From positions 186,001-250,000 of the forward strand of contig CADECP010000001.1 in NCBI GenBank assembly GCA_902825875.1: DNA of 64,000 nucleotides, read 5' to 3'. The stretch comes from an uncultured Acidobacteriota bacterium. Lineage in GTDB: Bacteria > Acidobacteriota > Blastocatellia > RBC074. This document shows, one piece after another, positions 1 to 9,500 of this stretch. The first letter of the stretch is position 1. Every line of letters starts with the position of its first letter. Both the position numbers and the translations under genes were made by a program. The notes beneath the pieces were generated by a model that made no database searches, was not told where the DNA came from, and saw only the letters and a list, made by a program, of their open reading frames with translations.

Positions 1-345
1 TGAAGCTTAAGCAAAAGTTTGTGGCAATTGGTTGTTATTCGTGAAAAGGCGGCAGCGAACTTTACAGGATTCAACCACGATGGCAAGGCCGGCAACGCTC
101 AACGGCAAATTTCCCACTCACAGCCAAACAACAAGGCTCGTTCGGTTTTGGGAATCACCAATCTCGAAAGCGAACGTAGTTTGGCAACGACTTCAAAACG
201 GTTTTTAGGCAAGTGCATTGCTTTCAGCAAATACACGCATCGGATTTCCGGCACGAGTTTTGGAAGTAGAAATGAGCTTTTGGTTGTTGCGTTTCCCAAC
301 TCGAAAACGATTTCGTCGCAGACACTGAAAAATTCGGAGAACGTT
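1..345. other. Region without a convincing gene
   Basis: No credible coding sequence was found here. The frame of the downstream permease stays open upstream to position 19, but those roughly 109 residues lack the hydrophobic or family-like character of a permease amino terminus. The conserved permease start lies at 346 with a GGAG just upstream. Minus-strand ORFs of about 65 codons in this stretch resemble nothing I recognise. Confidence 0.6.
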
Positions 346-2955
346 ATGCAAACTTTGTGGCAAGACCTGCGTTACGGCGCGCGAATGTTGATGAAGCAAA
401 AAGGAATCACGGCGATTGCTGTGCTTTCACTGGCGCTCGGCATCGGAGCTAACACGGCTTTGTTTAGCGTGGTGGACGCGATGCTGCTGAGAATGCTGCC
501 GGTCAAAGAACCAAACCGACTGGTGCTGTTTCGGTCAATGGCTTCGCGTGAATTCAGTCCCGGCAGTTACAACGGCAGCAGCAATACCGATAAAGCCACG
601 GGGCTGCGGAACATGACTTCGTTTCCGCACCAGAGTTACCAGCGCATGCGCGAACGGGAAAGTTTGCTGGCGGATGTGTTTGCGTTTGGAGATGTCAATT
701 TGACTGTCAGCGCCGATGGTCAGGCAGACGTGGCCGATGGACAGGCCGTGTCGGGAAATTACTTCGCCGGATTGGGCGTTCAGGCCATTCGCGGGCGAGT
801 TTTGACCGATGATGATGACAAGGCTGCGGCCAGCCCCGCCGCCGTCATCAGTCACCGGTTCTGGCAAAACCGATTCGGCGGCAACGATGCCGTCATCGGC
901 AAACAGATCAATTTGAATCAAGTTGCGTTCACGATTGTCGGCGTCACTCCGCCGGGTTTTGAAGGCGCGGCGCAGGTTGGTTCAACGATTGATGTCAGCA
1001 TCCCGATTGCCTGGGAACCGCAAATGTACGTTGATCGCCAACGCTCAAGGATGAATATGGGCGGAGCCGGAATTTGGTGGTTGCGGTTGATGGGGCGATT
1101 GAAACCCGGCGCGACTGTCGAAGCCGCGCACGCCGAAATGGAAGCGGCTTTTCATCAATCGGTGGCTGAACATCGCGCGGCGCGCTCTGCACAGGCTCAG
1201 GCAAAGGGAGACACTGTGCTTGCGCCGCTTGATCCGAAATTTTATCCGCGATTGTCGCTCGATCCCGGCGGACAGGGCGAAACGTCTTCGCGGCGATATT
1301 ACGCGCCGTCGCTTTATCTGTTGCTGGGCGTAGTCGGTTTGGTGTTGCTGATTGCCTGTGCCAACGTGGCGAACTTGCTGTTGGCGCGTTCGGCTTCGCG
1401 TCAAAAAGAAATCGCCGTGCGCCTGGCGTTGGGCGCAAGCCGTTGGAGATTGATTCGCCAGTTACTGACCGAAAGCGTTCTGATGGCAATGATCGGTGGA
1501 GCGTTGGGAATTTTGTTCGCCTTGTGGATCAAGGATGGTTTGCTGGCCGTTGGCGACTGGGGCGGCGGCGAGATGACGGCGCTGGACCCAAGACTGGATT
1601 GGCGAGTATTGACTGTGACGTTGGCGCTGTCGTTGTTGACCGGAATCCTGTTCGGGCTGGCTCCGGCGTGGCGAGCCACCAAAGTAGATTTAACGCCTAC
1701 GCTAAAAGACAGCGGGCGAAGTTCCAGCGCCGCGTCCCGTTCGTTGCTCAGTCGCGGATTGGTGGTGGCGCAAGTCGCTCTGTCGTTGTTGTTGTTGATC
1801 GGCGCAGCTTTGTTCGTTCGCACGCTGTTGAATTTGCAGCGCGTCGAAGTCGGATTCAATACGCGAAACCTGTTGCTGTTCAGCATCTCGCCCGGTTTGA
1901 TCGGGTACAAAGACGAACGGCTGGCGGAGTTGTACCAGCGAATGACCGAAAGGCTGGAAGCCATCCCCGGCGTTCAGGCTGTGACTTTTTCGCGGACGGC
2001 GTTGCTGGCCGATAGCGCCAGTTCACGCGGATTCTTTTTCCGCGAGGCTTTGAACGGCACGCCCGACGCCAACGGACGATTGAGCACCAGCGGCGAAACT
2101 TATATTCACCAGACGCGCGAAAATTTTTTGAACGTCATGCAGATTCCGTTGCTGACCGGGCGCAATTTCCAGCCGACGGATGTAGCCAATTCGCCGTTGG
2201 TAGTGATCGTCAACCAGTCCTTTGCCAAAAAGTATTTCCCGAACGAAAGCCCTGTCGGCAAACGCTTCGCCTTCGATCCGAAAAAGCCCGACGAAGCGGA
2301 AATCATAGGCGTGGTTGGCGATGCTAAATACTCCAGCCAGCGCGATGAAATTCCGCCGACGACTTATGTTTCCTGGCGGCAGAGTTTGGCCGGGATGAAC
2401 AATGCCACGATTGAACTACGCACCGCTGCCGACCCTGCTAAATCCGTCGCCGCAGTGCGCCAGGCGATGCGCGAAGTAGATCAAAACTTGCCGCTGACCA
2501 ATGTCAAAACACAGATTGAACAAGCCGAAGAGACGCTGCGAATGGAACGGCTCTTTGCTCGGTTGATGACGCTGTTTGGCTTGCTGGCTCAGCAACTGGC
2601 GGCCATTGGATTGTTCGGCGTGCTGGCTTACGCCGTAGCTCAACGGACACAGGAAATTGGCATCCGTATGGCTCTGGGAGCAGAACGACACGATGTGCTG
2701 AAAATGATTTTGCGACAAGGAATGATTCTGGCGTTGATTGGTGTGGCGCTGGGATTGGTTGGCGCGTATGTGCTGACGAAGTACCTGGAAAGCTGGGTGA
2801 ATTTGTCGGAAATGTTGTACGGCGTGAAGTCGAATGATCCGCTGACTTATGGCGTGATCGCCTTCGGCCTGACGTTGGTTGCGCTGGTCGCGTGCTTCAT
2901 TCCGGCGTGGCGAGCGACCAAAGTTGATCCGATGATCGCGCTTCGCTGTGAGTAG
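346..2955 (+). CDS. ADOP/MacB-FtsX type ABC transporter permease
   Basis: Inner-membrane permease of the fused MacB_PCD/FtsX type common in Acidobacteriota. It probably works with a separate ATPase in lipoprotein, peptide or drug export; the substrate is unknown. The 869-aa protein begins with the family signature [14 protein letters not shown], followed by a first membrane helix at about residues 20-45. A periplasmic MacB_PCD domain and an FtsX three-helix block ([21 protein letters not shown]) come next. A second periplasmic domain and a second FtsX block at the carboxyl end carry the typical [11 protein letters not shown] loop. Start 346 is chosen because GGAG precedes it and homologues begin at this motif, although the frame is open to position 19. 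No ATPase gene is adjacent, as is usual for this family. Confidence 0.93.
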   Translation: MQTLWQDLRYGARMLMKQKGITAIAVLSLALGIGANTALFSVVDAMLLRMLPVKEPNRLVLFRSMASREFSPGSYNGSSNTDKATGLRNMTSFPHQSYQRMRERESLLADVFAFGDVNLTVSADGQADVADGQAVSGNYFAGLGVQAIRGRVLTDDDDKAAASPAAVISHRFWQNRFGGNDAVIGKQINLNQVAFTIVGVTPPGFEGAAQVGSTIDVSIPIAWEPQMYVDRQRSRMNMGGAGIWWLRLMGRLKPGATVEAAHAEMEAAFHQSVAEHRAARSAQAQAKGDTVLAPLDPKFYPRLSLDPGGQGETSSRRYYAPSLYLLLGVVGLVLLIACANVANLLLARSASRQKEIAVRLALGASRWRLIRQLLTESVLMAMIGGALGILFALWIKDGLLAVGDWGGGEMTALDPRLDWRVLTVTLALSLLTGILFGLAPAWRATKVDLTPTLKDSGRSSSAASRSLLSRGLVVAQVALSLLLLIGAALFVRTLLNLQRVEVGFNTRNLLLFSISPGLIGYKDERLAELYQRMTERLEAIPGVQAVTFSRTALLADSASSRGFFFREALNGTPDANGRLSTSGETYIHQTRENFLNVMQIPLLTGRNFQPTDVANSPLVVIVNQSFAKKYFPNESPVGKRFAFDPKKPDEAEIIGVVGDAKYSSQRDEIPPTTYVSWRQSLAGMNNATIELRTAADPAKSVAAVRQAMREVDQNLPLTNVKTQIEQAEETLRMERLFARLMTLFGLLAQQLAAIGLFGVLAYAVAQRTQEIGIRMALGAERHDVLKMILRQGMILALIGVALGLVGAYVLTKYLESWVNLSEMLYGVKSNDPLTYGVIAFGLTLVALVACFIPAWRATKVDPMIALRCE

Positions 2956-3095
2956 TTGAAAGTCGGAACTGAAAAGACGACTGTGGTCTGATCGAAAAAT
3001 TTGCTTCGGATGATGAATTTGACTGACGGATTTCGCATGTTTCTGCGGCAAGCGGTTACAATGTGCAGCGAAAATCTATTCAGGAGGAATACAAG

Positions 3096-4157
3096 ATGTC
3101 GGTCAAATGCAAATCCTGTGGGAGTGAATTGCCCGCGCAGATCAAATTTTGCACTCAATGCGGAGTGGTTGTTTCTGTTGCTCATTCGCCTGCTACAGAA
3201 AACTTATTGGAATCCACCCAACCGTTGATGGCCGGGGAAAAGGATTACACGACAAACGTTTACACGCTGCCGCCAGACGCCACCGAAATCTTGTCTGCCC
3301 CGCCTCAAATCAAAACAGGGAAGACGACTCAGGAACTTGCTCCTGCCACAGGAGCGCCGGGTAGGCAGTCGAAAACTGGAGCGGGAATTCATCCCAAAAC
3401 AAGTGCGCCGCAACACTCTGTTCCAACAGCCGCTGCCACGACAAAATCTGGCAGGCGATTGCCGTTGGTGATTTCCGTTGCCGTTTTGTTGCTGGCGGCG
3501 GTTGTGGTTGCAGGTGTTTATGCACTGCGTGGCCAAACATCGAACTCTCCCGAAATTGCTGATTCAACTTCAACATCGCTTTCTTCGCCGGCAGCGTCGG
3601 TTGATTCTTCGCCGACTTCGAACGTGAGCAGTCAAATTGAAAGTGACTCAATGAAGAAAGCGCCAGAGGTTGCGACGGGAGAGAAGGAAAAAAACGAAAA
3701 GAAACAGGTTGCGGGCAAGCAGGATGTTGAAGCCAATACAAAGACAGATGCTCCAACACCTGTTTCGGCGATAACGACTGCGACTGCGCCAAAAGAAATT
3801 TCAAAAGAAGAGCCAAAGACTGGGACAGCAAACTCGGCAAAAAGCGCTTCGCCTTCAGCAAAAGAAGCCGCTCCAACAGAGCAGCCGAAAATCACCGCCG
3901 CAGAGTTTTTGCAGCGCGGGCTGAACGCTCAAAACAGCGGTCGGCATCAGGAAGCGTTGGGCGAATTTCGAAAAGCTTTGCAGCAAGACCCGTCGAACGT
4001 CGGCATTTATTACTTGATCGGCTCATCGCATCACAGGCTTGGGCAATTGGAGCAGGCGCTGGCGGCTTATCGTCAATGCACATCCGGCGCTTATGCAAGA
4101 GTTTCAGCCGAGCACGTCAAGACGTTGGAAAAAAAAGTAGGCAAGTCGAAATATTGA
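3096..4157 (+). CDS. Zinc-ribbon, single-pass membrane protein with C-terminal TPR
   Basis: 353-aa protein of unknown role. An amino-terminal zinc ribbon carries Cys5, Cys8, Cys19 and Cys22 (CKSCG and CTQCG). A linker leads to one membrane helix at about residues 123-145, then a Ser/Thr/Lys/Glu-rich low-complexity region at about 150-270, and a TPR pair at about 275-340 (SGRHQEALGEFRKALQQDP). The layout suggests a cytoplasmic zinc ribbon and an extracytoplasmic TPR scaffold. Start 3096 follows a perfect AGGAGG at 3082-3087. The upstream in-frame ATG at 3063 would place that Shine-Dalgarno inside the gene. It converges with the TPR gene at 4181. Confidence 0.8.
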   Translation: MSVKCKSCGSELPAQIKFCTQCGVVVSVAHSPATENLLESTQPLMAGEKDYTTNVYTLPPDATEILSAPPQIKTGKTTQELAPATGAPGRQSKTGAGIHPKTSAPQHSVPTAAATTKSGRRLPLVISVAVLLLAAVVVAGVYALRGQTSNSPEIADSTSTSLSSPAASVDSSPTSNVSSQIESDSMKKAPEVATGEKEKNEKKQVAGKQDVEANTKTDAPTPVSAITTATAPKEISKEEPKTGTANSAKSASPSAKEAAPTEQPKITAAEFLQRGLNAQNSGRHQEALGEFRKALQQDPSNVGIYYLIGSSHHRLGQLEQALAAYRQCTSGAYARVSAEHVKTLEKKVGKSKY

Positions 4158-4180
4158 AGGGAAATCCCGCTGGCGGAAGA

Positions 4181-5824
4181 TTATGAATTGGGCAACGTTA
4201 CACGCCAGCCGGAAAGCAATTGCCGGTAAATACTTGCGGCTTTTTCCTTGTCGCCCAATGCGGCATAAACGCCCGCCAGTAAACTCAGCGTACTGGCTTC
4301 ACGGAGTGATTCTTTCAGTTCACGCCATAAGGCCGCCGCTTCTTCCAGGTGATCTCGCGCGGCGGTTTTTTCATTCAGCAGAAAACTCGTTTCGCCCAAT
4401 CCGCTCAAGATGATCGCCAGCCGGGCCTTGTCAGTCAGCGAACGCGCAAGCGGCAAGCCCAACCGATAAAACTCGCGCGCTTTCGCCGGTTCGTTCAATG
4501 ATTGATAAGCCGCGCCCAGATTGCCCAACGTGACCAGTTCGCCGCGCGTGTCACCAATAGTGCGCCGAATTTCCAATGCCTGGCTGAAACTCTCCACAGC
4601 TTTTCGCCATTCGCCTAAAAGCGAATACAGATTGCCAAGATTGTTCAGCGTTGCGGCTTCGCCTCGTTTGTCGGCTCCTGCGCGTCGAATGGGCAGAGCT
4701 TCCAGGTAAAGCTTCAAAGCCTGATCGCGCTGATTGATTGCCAGATACAAGCTGGCCAGATCGCTGAGCGTGGTGGCGATGCTGCGCTTGTCGTCGAGTT
4801 CGCGCCAGAGCGGCAAGGCTTTCGAATAAAACTCTATGGCAGATGGTTTGTCGCTGGAAGCATCAGCGACAAATCCTAGATTGCTGAGCGACACGGCTTC
4901 GCCTCGTTTGTCGCCGACTTCACGCCAAAGTGGCAGCGCCAGTCGAAACAATTGCGTTGCCAACGGTAACTGCCCACCTTGCGCTGCCAGACTGCCAAGA
5001 CTGTTCAAGGTCGCTGCCTCGCCGTTTTTATCTTTGGCTTCCTGCCAATAAGGAAGAGCCTTTTGATAATGGTCAAAGGCTTTTTTCAGATCGCCTTGTT
5101 CTTCGTAAAGCTTGCCGAGGTTGTAAAGCGTTGCTGCTTCGCGGCTTCGCTTATTTTCGGCGGTCGTGGCCAGACTTGTCAGGCTGGCGGTTTGGACAAT
5201 CAACTTGGCCTGGTTGAAACAGTTTTGCGCCTGTTTTTTATCGCCCAGAGAATTGTAAATTCGGCCAAGCTGGGTCAATGCTGCGGCTTCGGTGGTGCGA
5301 TTTCCGGCGGCTCGCCATTGCGGCAATGATTGACGGTAATAAGCGATTGCCTGTTGCTTGTCGCCGAAGGATTCGGCAATCACCGCAAGTTGATTCAAGG
5401 CATCGGCCATTTCCGCCGGATCAGTAAGCGCACCAGCCGAACGCCACATCTGCAATGATTCCTCGTATTTCAGAGTAGCTTTTCGCAACGAATCGGGAGT
5501 GCCTTGCAATCGCAAGGCATCGGCTTCGCTTTGCAAAGCTTTCGCTTCCAGGACTTTACGTTGACCAAGCGATTTAGAGATTGCCGACTTGCCAAAACTG
5601 GGAGCAATGATTCGATACGAGTAATCGTAAAGCCCTTCGACCGGCGAGACCGCAGGTTTTGGGGGGGCAATGCGGAACGATTCGGATGGCCAGGTTGCAC
5701 GTTTACTTTCGTCGGGTTGTTGAGTTTGGGCTTCACCAACGGCGCAAAGAGCAGTCATTGCAACTGCCAGCAAGGCGGTCATATTCCAAAGGCGAAGCGG
5801 TTTGTAAACCGAGCTAAAACTCAT
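4181..5824 (-). CDS. Secreted tetratricopeptide repeat protein
   Basis: 547-aa protein with an amino-terminal hydrophobic signal segment (about residues 14-32, ending near AQT). The rest of the chain is almost entirely about 40-residue TPR_12-like repeats of the form RGEAATLNNLGNLYSLLGE..A..SQALEIRR, with ten or more units between residues 100 and 540. This makes it a periplasmic or secreted protein-protein scaffold. TPR arrays of this kind are often joined to a CHAT domain in related bacteria, but this one ends without a CHAT domain. No clear Shine-Dalgarno precedes the ATG at 5824. A downstream ATG at 5782 would shorten the leader. Confidence 0.8.
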   Translation of the reverse strand: MSFSSVYKPLRLWNMTALLAVAMTALCAVGEAQTQQPDESKRATWPSESFRIAPPKPAVSPVEGLYDYSYRIIAPSFGKSAISKSLGQRKVLEAKALQSEADALRLQGTPDSLRKATLKYEESLQMWRSAGALTDPAEMADALNQLAVIAESFGDKQQAIAYYRQSLPQWRAAGNRTTEAAALTQLGRIYNSLGDKKQAQNCFNQAKLIVQTASLTSLATTAENKRSREAATLYNLGKLYEEQGDLKKAFDHYQKALPYWQEAKDKNGEAATLNSLGSLAAQGGQLPLATQLFRLALPLWREVGDKRGEAVSLSNLGFVADASSDKPSAIEFYSKALPLWRELDDKRSIATTLSDLASLYLAINQRDQALKLYLEALPIRRAGADKRGEAATLNNLGNLYSLLGEWRKAVESFSQALEIRRTIGDTRGELVTLGNLGAAYQSLNEPAKAREFYRLGLPLARSLTDKARLAIILSGLGETSFLLNEKTAARDHLEEAAALWRELKESLREASTLSLLAGVYAALGDKEKAASIYRQLLSGWRVTLPNS

Positions 5825-5914
5825 AAAGCGGGCGGCAGTTAATTCCGAAGAGCGGGAGAAAAAAGGATCACGCAGACATGGGAAGGGGAACCGATTTGGG
5901 ATAATTGTTGCAAT

Positions 5915-5963
5915 GTTCGCAGTTCGCTTTCCGGTTTGTCCGCCCGGAATGCGAACTGCGAAC
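5915..5963 (-). terminator. 20-bp stem hairpin after barrel gene
   Basis: Inverted repeat 5915-5934 / 5944-5963 with one mismatch and a 9-base loop, lying 12 bases beyond the stop of the minus-strand barrel gene. There is no clear U-run, so it may be either a terminator or one of the REP-like palindromes seen elsewhere in the window. Confidence 0.55.
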
Positions 5964-5974
5964 GGAAGACCGAG

Positions 5975-6529
5975 TTATTGAGAACCGAGTCGCAACACAA
6001 GTCCGGTTGAAAGACGGAAATTGTTTTGAGTTTGGTCGCCGAATCGAGTCAACACGTAATCGGCCTGGAAAAGCCGGATTGCCAGGTTGTCAATGATTTT
6101 GGCATCAAGTCCGCCACCAATGGCCATTGCGAATGCAGAATCGTCAACAGTGACTCTGCCGACAACGGTGTCGGTTTTTACGTAGGAGCGTGCCGCTCCT
6201 AGCAGGACGTGACCAAAGGGTTGCAGAACTTTTGACTCACGGTAAGTGAACCGAGGCCCGACCAAAAACAGGTAGGCGCTGAGATCCGCACGAACGCCCG
6301 GTGAGAGCGTTGCAGTGTCATAGTGACCGCTGAAATCCGCAACGATCCCGCCCCATTTTTTGAAGTTGATAGCTGCCGAGGCATTCCAACCGTGCAAATC
6401 AAGTCCGCCGTCATCGTCGTCAGCATGAAGGTAAGAATATCCGCCGAAAATTTCGGCTTTGGGCGCATCCTGTGCCTGTGCCGCGAACGGCATAGCAAGC
6501 AGCAGCACCATGAAAAACAACTTGCGCAT
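5975..6529 (-). CDS. Outer-membrane beta-barrel protein (porin/OmpA-like fold)
   Basis: 184-aa small barrel. A clear signal peptide (residues 1-19, cut after QA) is followed by alternating hydrophobic/polar strands beginning with AEIFGGYSYLHAD, the usual opening of the small eight-stranded outer-membrane barrel family. Strand signatures such as VGPRFTYRE and HVLLGAARSYV follow, and the chain ends RLSTGLVLRLGSQ. The start at 6529 has an excellent AGGAGG eight bases upstream. The function of the barrel is unknown. It appears to be a stand-alone transcript ending in the hairpin at 5915-5963. Confidence 0.78.
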   Translation of the reverse strand: MRKLFFMVLLLAMPFAAQAQDAPKAEIFGGYSYLHADDDDGGLDLHGWNASAAINFKKWGGIVADFSGHYDTATLSPGVRADLSAYLFLVGPRFTYRESKVLQPFGHVLLGAARSYVKTDTVVGRVTVDDSAFAMAIGGGLDAKIIDNLAIRLFQADYVLTRFGDQTQNNFRLSTGLVLRLGSQ

Positions 6530-6944
6530 AGTTTCCTCCTAAAATTGCTTTCAGTGTTTTGGGGCTGGACTGTTTCTACAGTCAGAAAGCGAGTGTTGAA
6601 ATTAGCAAGAGGCTGCTGACGGCAATTGAACTTCAAGAAGATGATCGGGAGCCAAAGCTTGAAGGGAGCACCATTGACGAATTTTGCTGGCCTCTGGGAT
6701 TTAGCGCCACCAAGGATTTGTCAGTAACGGGGTGTGACTGATGGCGGACGTATGATAAGCCATTCACTTGGGATTGCAACCACGAATTTTTTGCCCCTAA
6801 ATTGTTCTGCAAAAAGCGGTTCAAAGTGTTGCTAGAAATTGAAGCGGTCAAGTATGCTTGCCTTACTCGCTCCTTAAAAACATAAGAAAAGAAAAAACGA
6901 CCGCTGTCGGTACGAGGCGGCTTCTGGCTCCATTGATAGGAAAC
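6530..6944. other. Divergent intergenic region
   Basis: 415 bases between the barrel gene (minus) and the sigma-like gene (plus). Short ORFs here look like translated noise. The region presumably holds the two divergent promoters, but I could not identify convincing -35/-10 pairs. Confidence 0.5.
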
Positions 6945-8024
6945 ATGGAAGACGCTGAGGATGTGGTTTACTCGGAATTTGATCATCTGGCTTTGGACGA
7001 ACGGCTGCGTCCATTTATTGATGCAGATGATGCTTATTACGAGATTTTGCTGGGTGACGTAATTACCAACCATGCAATGCCGTTGATAGAAACCATCATC
7101 GGCTCGAAGCTAAAGGTGTATTCGGGACAAGGATTCAGCCAAGGGGCAGACGTTGAGTTAGACGATTTATGCCATGAAGCGGCCACCAATTTAATTGCTT
7201 ACCTGAACAATTTGCGGATCGGACAGATTCAAACGCCAATACGAGTTCTGGAAGATTTTGTCGCCAAAACCGCTTTCAATGTTTTCAATAATTATTTGCG
7301 CCAAAAATACCCCCGACGCTACAGCTTGAAAAGGCGCATTCAATATCTGGCGAAAACGAGTGAAGACTTTGATTTTTGGAAAGATGGAAGTCATAAGCTT
7401 GTCGGTTTTGCCCGGTGGAAAGGTTTTGCTCACGCGCAAAACCAGAGCAAGAGACTGGCTGATTTGCGACATGATGAGCGGGCATTCGTGGCTGCGAGAA
7501 TGGATGCTCAGCCGGTGGATGAGCGGCAACAACTGCCTTGGTTGCTGGCAAATTTGTTTGATTGGGTTGACCAGCCTATAGAAATTGATTTGTTAGTTGA
7601 TGTGAGTGCCCGTCTGTTGAAAATCTTAGATCACCCGGACGAAGAAATTTCTCCAACTATTGAAGATAAAGAGCGAAAAAACAGTGTTCCAACTCAATTG
7701 GAGCAACGCGAGTATCTGAAAATTGCCTGGAGCGAAATCGTTGATTTGCCAAGCTGGCAACGGAAAGCATTACTGTTGAATTTGAAGAAAGACGACGTCG
7801 GAGTCATTGATATTTTGCCTGTCTGTCAAATTGCCTCACCGTCAGAAATTGCGGACGCATTGGAAATAAGTATTGAGGAATTGGCGCAGTTGTGGGATCG
7901 GCTTCCATTGCCGGACGCTCAGATAGGCGAGATGCTTGGAATTGATTCGCAAAAAGTCATCAATCTCAGAAAATCCGCCCGCGAACGATTGGAACGAAAA
8001 ATGAAAAAGCTGCTAAAGCGATGA
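6945..8024 (+). CDS. Atypical sigma-70/ECF-like factor
   Basis: 359-aa protein that I read as a diverged sigma factor. Residues about 60-145 resemble sigma region 2 (DDLCHEAATNLIAYL..., then EDFVAKTAFNVFNNYLRQKYPRR in the position of the 2.3/2.4 helix). The carboxyl end has two helix-turn-helix-like segments, SPSEIADALEISIEELAQLW and LPDAQIGEMLGIDSQKVINLRK, the last resembling region 4. A long spacer separates these parts, which is unusual for ECF factors. The next gene encodes a membrane protein with anti-sigma-type zinc fingers, which strongly supports the assignment. Start 6945 (MEDAEDV) follows AGGAAA; an alternative in-frame start exists at 6858. It could instead be a non-sigma HTH regulator. 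Confidence 0.6.
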   Translation: MEDAEDVVYSEFDHLALDERLRPFIDADDAYYEILLGDVITNHAMPLIETIIGSKLKVYSGQGFSQGADVELDDLCHEAATNLIAYLNNLRIGQIQTPIRVLEDFVAKTAFNVFNNYLRQKYPRRYSLKRRIQYLAKTSEDFDFWKDGSHKLVGFARWKGFAHAQNQSKRLADLRHDERAFVAARMDAQPVDERQQLPWLLANLFDWVDQPIEIDLLVDVSARLLKILDHPDEEISPTIEDKERKNSVPTQLEQREYLKIAWSEIVDLPSWQRKALLLNLKKDDVGVIDILPVCQIASPSEIADALEISIEELAQLWDRLPLPDAQIGEMLGIDSQKVINLRKSARERLERKMKKLLKR

Positions 8025-8129
8025 ATTGACGCTACTTTAAGTTACATCGTCGCAAGCCGTCAGCGACTTTTTTAACCTGAATGGTAATGATCGTGGGTGC
8101 TGGGCATCTTAAATCGTCGGTTAGAAGTT

Positions 8130-9425
8130 ATGGCAGAACATTTATCTACAGAAATAATAGAGCTTTATCGGCGCGGTGAACTTCGCGGAAAGCAAAGATT
8201 CGAGGCTGATATTCACTTGGCAGCGTGCCGACGGTGTAGCGAATTGGCTGGCAAAAAAGAGATGCTTCAATTTGCTTACGAGGCAATTCGTTCCAATCTG
8301 GAAAGAAGCGCCAACTTGCCGATTGAACATCTCAGCGGTGAACAAATTGCCGACCACATCAATGGCAAACTTGACCGGGTGGAATTTGAAATTGTCACCA
8401 GCCATCTGGCTTGGTGCTCGGATTGCCGAGAGGATGTCAACGACGTTAGAGCCTTTGCCCGCCAGCTTGCTACTGGACAGAAAAGAAACGTTTCTTTTTT
8501 GCTTGGGCTAAAGGAGCGTGTTTCAGGGCTGGTCAGCAAGATTTCTCAGCCGCGTTATCAACATGCCGCCGGAGCGTTGGCCGTTTTGGTTGTGGCTGCG
8601 GCGTCCATTGGGTTATGGCGATCGAGCGATAACGGCAAATGGCAGGCAGAGGCTCCTACCGCAATCGTCCCAAAACACTCGTCAGATGAAAAAATCTCCC
8701 CCACTCCCCCAAATAACTCCCCCTCCAAATTAAACGAACTCGTATCGGATACTCCGTCCCAGAGAACGCCTGAAAAGACGTTTGAAAAAATGCCTGAAAG
8801 ATTGGCTTGGATGCTGCCTGCCGATCGGCTTTTATCCAATGAAGCCATGCGAAAGCAGCAGCTTCCGATCAGACCGGAAATCGCACTGGCCAGACGCCAG
8901 GCAAAACAAATGAGCGAGGCAGACGAAAAAACGTTTGCTTTACATTCTCCATCCGGGGTGGCGATACGCGAAGTCAGGCCGCAGTTGAAATGGCTGCCGT
9001 TCAAGGATTCAGTGAAGTACAAGATTTTGCTGGTTGATAAAACGGACAAGGTGACTTTACCGGAAGCTTTTGCCGTAGGTTTGGAATGGCGGCCTGATTT
9101 TGATCTTCAGCGTGGTCATCGTTATTTCTGGCATGTCGTAGCGATTTTGAAAGATGGCGAGGAAAAGTATGGGCGCTGGATGAACCGCAGTTATGGAGAA
9201 TTTGTCGTGTTGACGGATCAAGAGCTTTTGCAGGTTGACGCCGCCGAAAAACACTACCGCTCAAGCAACGAACAATTGGCTCAGATTGCGTTGGCGGTTA
9301 GTTACGCAAAAGTTGGTTTGGTTGATGATGCCGAACGCGAATTGGTTTCTTATCTGAAGGTAAACCCAAATTCGACTCAAGCTCAAAAGATGCTGGAATC
9401 ACTTCGCGCAGGTGGTAGCAGATAA
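8130..9425 (+). CDS. Membrane anti-sigma-like protein with two HxxxCxxC zinc motifs
   Basis: 431-aa probable anti-sigma factor for the preceding gene. Two zf-HC2-like motifs are visible: His29/Cys33/Cys36 (HLAACRRC) and His92/Cys96/Cys99 (HLAWCSDC). A membrane helix at about 144-164 follows, then a Pro/Thr/Ser-rich stretch. The extracytoplasmic part has an Ig/fibronectin-like segment (VRPQLKWLPFKDSVKYKILLVD... YFWHVVAI) and a terminal TPR-like helical pair (AYAKVGLVDDAERELVSYLKVNPNS). ATG 8130 is preferred over the upstream GTG at 8097. The gene starts 105 bases after the sigma-like gene in the same direction, so co-transcription is likely. Confidence 0.72.
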   Translation: MAEHLSTEIIELYRRGELRGKQRFEADIHLAACRRCSELAGKKEMLQFAYEAIRSNLERSANLPIEHLSGEQIADHINGKLDRVEFEIVTSHLAWCSDCREDVNDVRAFARQLATGQKRNVSFLLGLKERVSGLVSKISQPRYQHAAGALAVLVVAAASIGLWRSSDNGKWQAEAPTAIVPKHSSDEKISPTPPNNSPSKLNELVSDTPSQRTPEKTFEKMPERLAWMLPADRLLSNEAMRKQQLPIRPEIALARRQAKQMSEADEKTFALHSPSGVAIREVRPQLKWLPFKDSVKYKILLVDKTDKVTLPEAFAVGLEWRPDFDLQRGHRYFWHVVAILKDGEEKYGRWMNRSYGEFVVLTDQELLQVDAAEKHYRSSNEQLAQIALAVSYAKVGLVDDAERELVSYLKVNPNSTQAQKMLESLRAGGSR

Positions 9426-9441
9426 CAGCCCTCAGCCCAAA

Positions 9442-9479
9442 ACAAAAGCCGCATCTCCGATTGGAGATGCGGCTTTTGT
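9442..9479. terminator. Strong bidirectional rho-independent terminator
   Basis: Perfect 17-bp inverted repeat (9442-9458 / 9463-9479) with a GATT loop, GC-rich core and A/T tracts at both ends. It lies between the convergent anti-sigma gene and the metalloprotease gene, so it can terminate both. Confidence 0.92.
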
Positions 9480-9500
9480 TTTGTAAAGGTGACGCATTAC

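Noticed and set aside
19..345. Amino-terminal extension of the ABC permease
   Set aside because: The added residues have no family character, and the conserved permease opening plus GGAG point to the ATG at 346.
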